The position numbers and the translations under genes are program-made. From Aneurinibacillus aneurinilyticus ATCC 12856 (GTDB lineage Bacteria > Bacillota > Bacilli > Aneurinibacillales > Aneurinibacillaceae), in NCBI RefSeq assembly GCF_000466385.1, contig NZ_KE952665.1, positions 37,288 to 101,287 of the forward strand: a stretch of 64,000 nucleotides of DNA. Reading direction: 5' to 3'. The notes beneath the pieces are model-generated. The model saw only the letters and a program-made list of their open reading frames with translations, did no database searches and had not been told where the DNA came from. The first letter of the stretch is position 1. Each line of letters opens with the position of its first letter. Shown one piece after another: positions 62,925 to 64,000 of the stretch.

Positions 62925-63899
62925 ATGGGTACTGTCATTACGCTCGGAGAGGTGCTAATCGATTTTGTGCCTGAGGCAAACGGGCAGGCGCTTGAAGACG
63001 TACCATCGTTTAAGAAAGCGCCAGGCGGTGCGCCTGCTAATGTGGCCGCCGCCGTTGCCCGCCTGGGTGGAGCCTCCCGCTTCCTCGGGAAAGTGGGGGC
63101 CGATCCGTTCGGTGATTTTCTCATTGGCACACTGGCAGATGCAGGCGTGGATACAGGAAGGATATATCGAACGGACAAAGCGAAGACAGCGCTTGCATTC
63201 GTGTCCTTGAAAGAAGATGGCGAGCGAGACTTTCTTTTTTACCGTGATCCTTCGGCGGACATGTTGCTTACAAAGGAGGAAATTACAGAGGAGGCACTAG
63301 CTGAAGGGGGAGTTTTTCATTACGGCTCGATTTCATTAATTGCAGAGCCGGCACGGAGCGCGACGGTAAAAGCAGCCCGGCTGGCAGGGGAAAGAGGAAT
63401 GCTTGTAAGCTATGATCCGAACCTGCGCTTGCCTTTGTGGCCAGGAGGTGCGCCAGCAGCTAAGGAAGCGATTCTAACACATGTACCGTTTGCGGATATT
63501 GTAAAAGTAAGCGAAGAAGAATTGATATTTTTGACCGGACAGACTGATATTATCGCCGGTGCTTCCTGGTTTTTCACTCAGGGTATCCGCTTATTGCTCG
63601 TTACGTTGGGTAAGGACGGCTGCGCTTACGTACGACCGAACGGTACGGTAAAGCGGCTTCCTGGTTTTGCTGTGCGGGCGGTTGATGCGACCGGTGCAGG
63701 GGATGGTTTTGTTGGAGGCTTTCTGCATCGGCTTGCCGGGGCAGGCATAAAGCCTGAAGCATTGACAATGCTGCCGGATGGCGAATTAGAAAATATGCTG
63801 CATTTCGCAAATGCGGTCGGTGCACTGACCACGATGAAACGTGGGGCGATTTCAGCCTTGCCTTCGGCGGATGAGGTTAAGGAACTGATGAAGCACTAG
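62925..63899 (+). CDS. PfkB family carbohydrate kinase, fructokinase-like
   Basis: A 324-residue ribokinase-fold sugar kinase. PfkB signature 1 is in KAPGGAPANVAAAVARLGG and signature 2 in DATGAGDGFVGGF with the catalytic aspartate. The start ITLGEVLIDFVPE and overall length are typical of bacterial fructokinases, but 2-keto-3-deoxygluconate kinase is a possible alternative. AAAAGGAGGCG precedes the ATG. It lies 99 nt after the glycoside hydrolase gene and ends at a strong terminator. Confidence 0.88.
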   Translation: MGTVITLGEVLIDFVPEANGQALEDVPSFKKAPGGAPANVAAAVARLGGASRFLGKVGADPFGDFLIGTLADAGVDTGRIYRTDKAKTALAFVSLKEDGERDFLFYRDPSADMLLTKEEITEEALAEGGVFHYGSISLIAEPARSATVKAARLAGERGMLVSYDPNLRLPLWPGGAPAAKEAILTHVPFADIVKVSEEELIFLTGQTDIIAGASWFFTQGIRLLLVTLGKDGCAYVRPNGTVKRLPGFAVRAVDATGAGDGFVGGFLHRLAGAGIKPEALTMLPDGELENMLHFANAVGALTTMKRGAISALPSADEVKELMKH

Positions 63900-63922
63900 C
63901 ATAAATATAAGGCAGACGTATG

Positions 63923-63960
63923 GCAGGAATCGCTTTTCAAAAGCGATTCCTGTTTTTTAT
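63923..63960 (+). terminator. terminator after the sugar kinase
   Basis: CAGGAATCGCTTTT and AAAAGCGATTCCTG form a 14-bp perfect stem over one base, followed by TTTTTT. Confidence 0.92.
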
Positions 63961-63967
63961 TTTTCCT

Positions 63968-64000
63968 CACACCTGTTGATTATCCATAAGGTGGAAGAAA
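63968..64000 (+). repeat. dispersed repeat, copy 2 (cut by the window end)
   Basis: Matches 48208-48240 in 32 of 33 positions, same orientation, 15.8 kb apart. It follows directly after the sugar-kinase terminator. Confidence 0.8.

Overview
This window reads as a chromosomal segment of an aerobic, endospore-forming member of the Bacillota (Bacillales; gene content and order recall Aneurinibacillus, Brevibacillus or Paenibacillaceae). The evidence is the sporulation backbone in Bacillus subtilis order (spoIIM-fur-yqzK-xerD-deoB-punA ... dacF-spoIIAA-AB-sigF-spoVA-lysA), strong GGAGG-type ribosome binding sites, frequent GTG and TTG starts, and sigma-A, sigma-H, sigma-F/G and sigma-54 promoter motifs. 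Genus is an inference. I found no rRNA, tRNA, CRISPR array, transposase or prophage.

Layout. 1-7 kb: a PAS histidine kinase (minus), a chemoreceptor, a membrane-anchored rhodanese, a translationally coupled SteA-like/glycosyltransferase/MraY-like trio, and yqzF (minus). 7-15.6 kb: branched-chain amino acid degradation, with bkdR, a sigma-54 promoter, leucine dehydrogenase and the four branched-chain keto-acid dehydrogenase subunits; ptb and buk are not in the operon. 15.8-20 kb: propionyl/methylmalonyl-CoA metabolism, comprising a mutase large subunit, a B12-binding domain fused to methylmalonyl-CoA epimerase, and a carboxyltransferase. Together these can carry valine and isoleucine carbon to succinyl-CoA. 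20-25.6 kb: yqjE-type peptidase, DUF3866 protein, Nudix hydrolase, endonuclease Q, spoIIM, fur. 25.8-31.5 kb: a class B penicillin-binding protein (minus) that interrupts the usual fur-yqzK neighbourhood, then yqzK, xerD, deoB, punA. 31.8-39.2 kb: an Lrp-type regulator, a complete oligopeptide ABC transporter and a branched-chain aminotransferase, inserted between punA and dacF. 39.4-47.5 kb: dacF, the spoIIA operon, spoVA operon (no spoVAF) and lysA. 47.6 kb: hit (minus).

48.2-64 kb looks accessory. A GC-rich repeat lies at 48.2 kb, and the first 33 bp of a matching copy appear at the window's end. Between them sits a glutarate (lysine/5-aminovalerate or GABA) catabolic set: a sigma-54 activator with its own -24/-12 promoter, gabT/davT, gabD/davD, a DUF3870 gene, a GabP-like permease, glutarate 2-hydroxylase (csiD/glaH) and L-2-hydroxyglutarate oxidase (lhgO). 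This set can take a C4-C5 omega-amino acid through glutarate to 2-oxoglutarate. YitT, nagA, a family 2 glycoside hydrolase and a PfkB sugar kinase follow.

The most novel-looking signal is the roughly 350-nt csiD leader. It has a near-consensus sigma-A promoter, an aptamer-like folded domain, a candidate antiterminator that copies 8 nt of the terminator's 3' arm, and an intrinsic terminator, which is the layout of a riboswitch or attenuator I do not recognise. The B12-binding/epimerase fusion, the 30-bp perfect palindrome in the bcd leader and the structured yqjE and spoIIM leaders also deserve attention.
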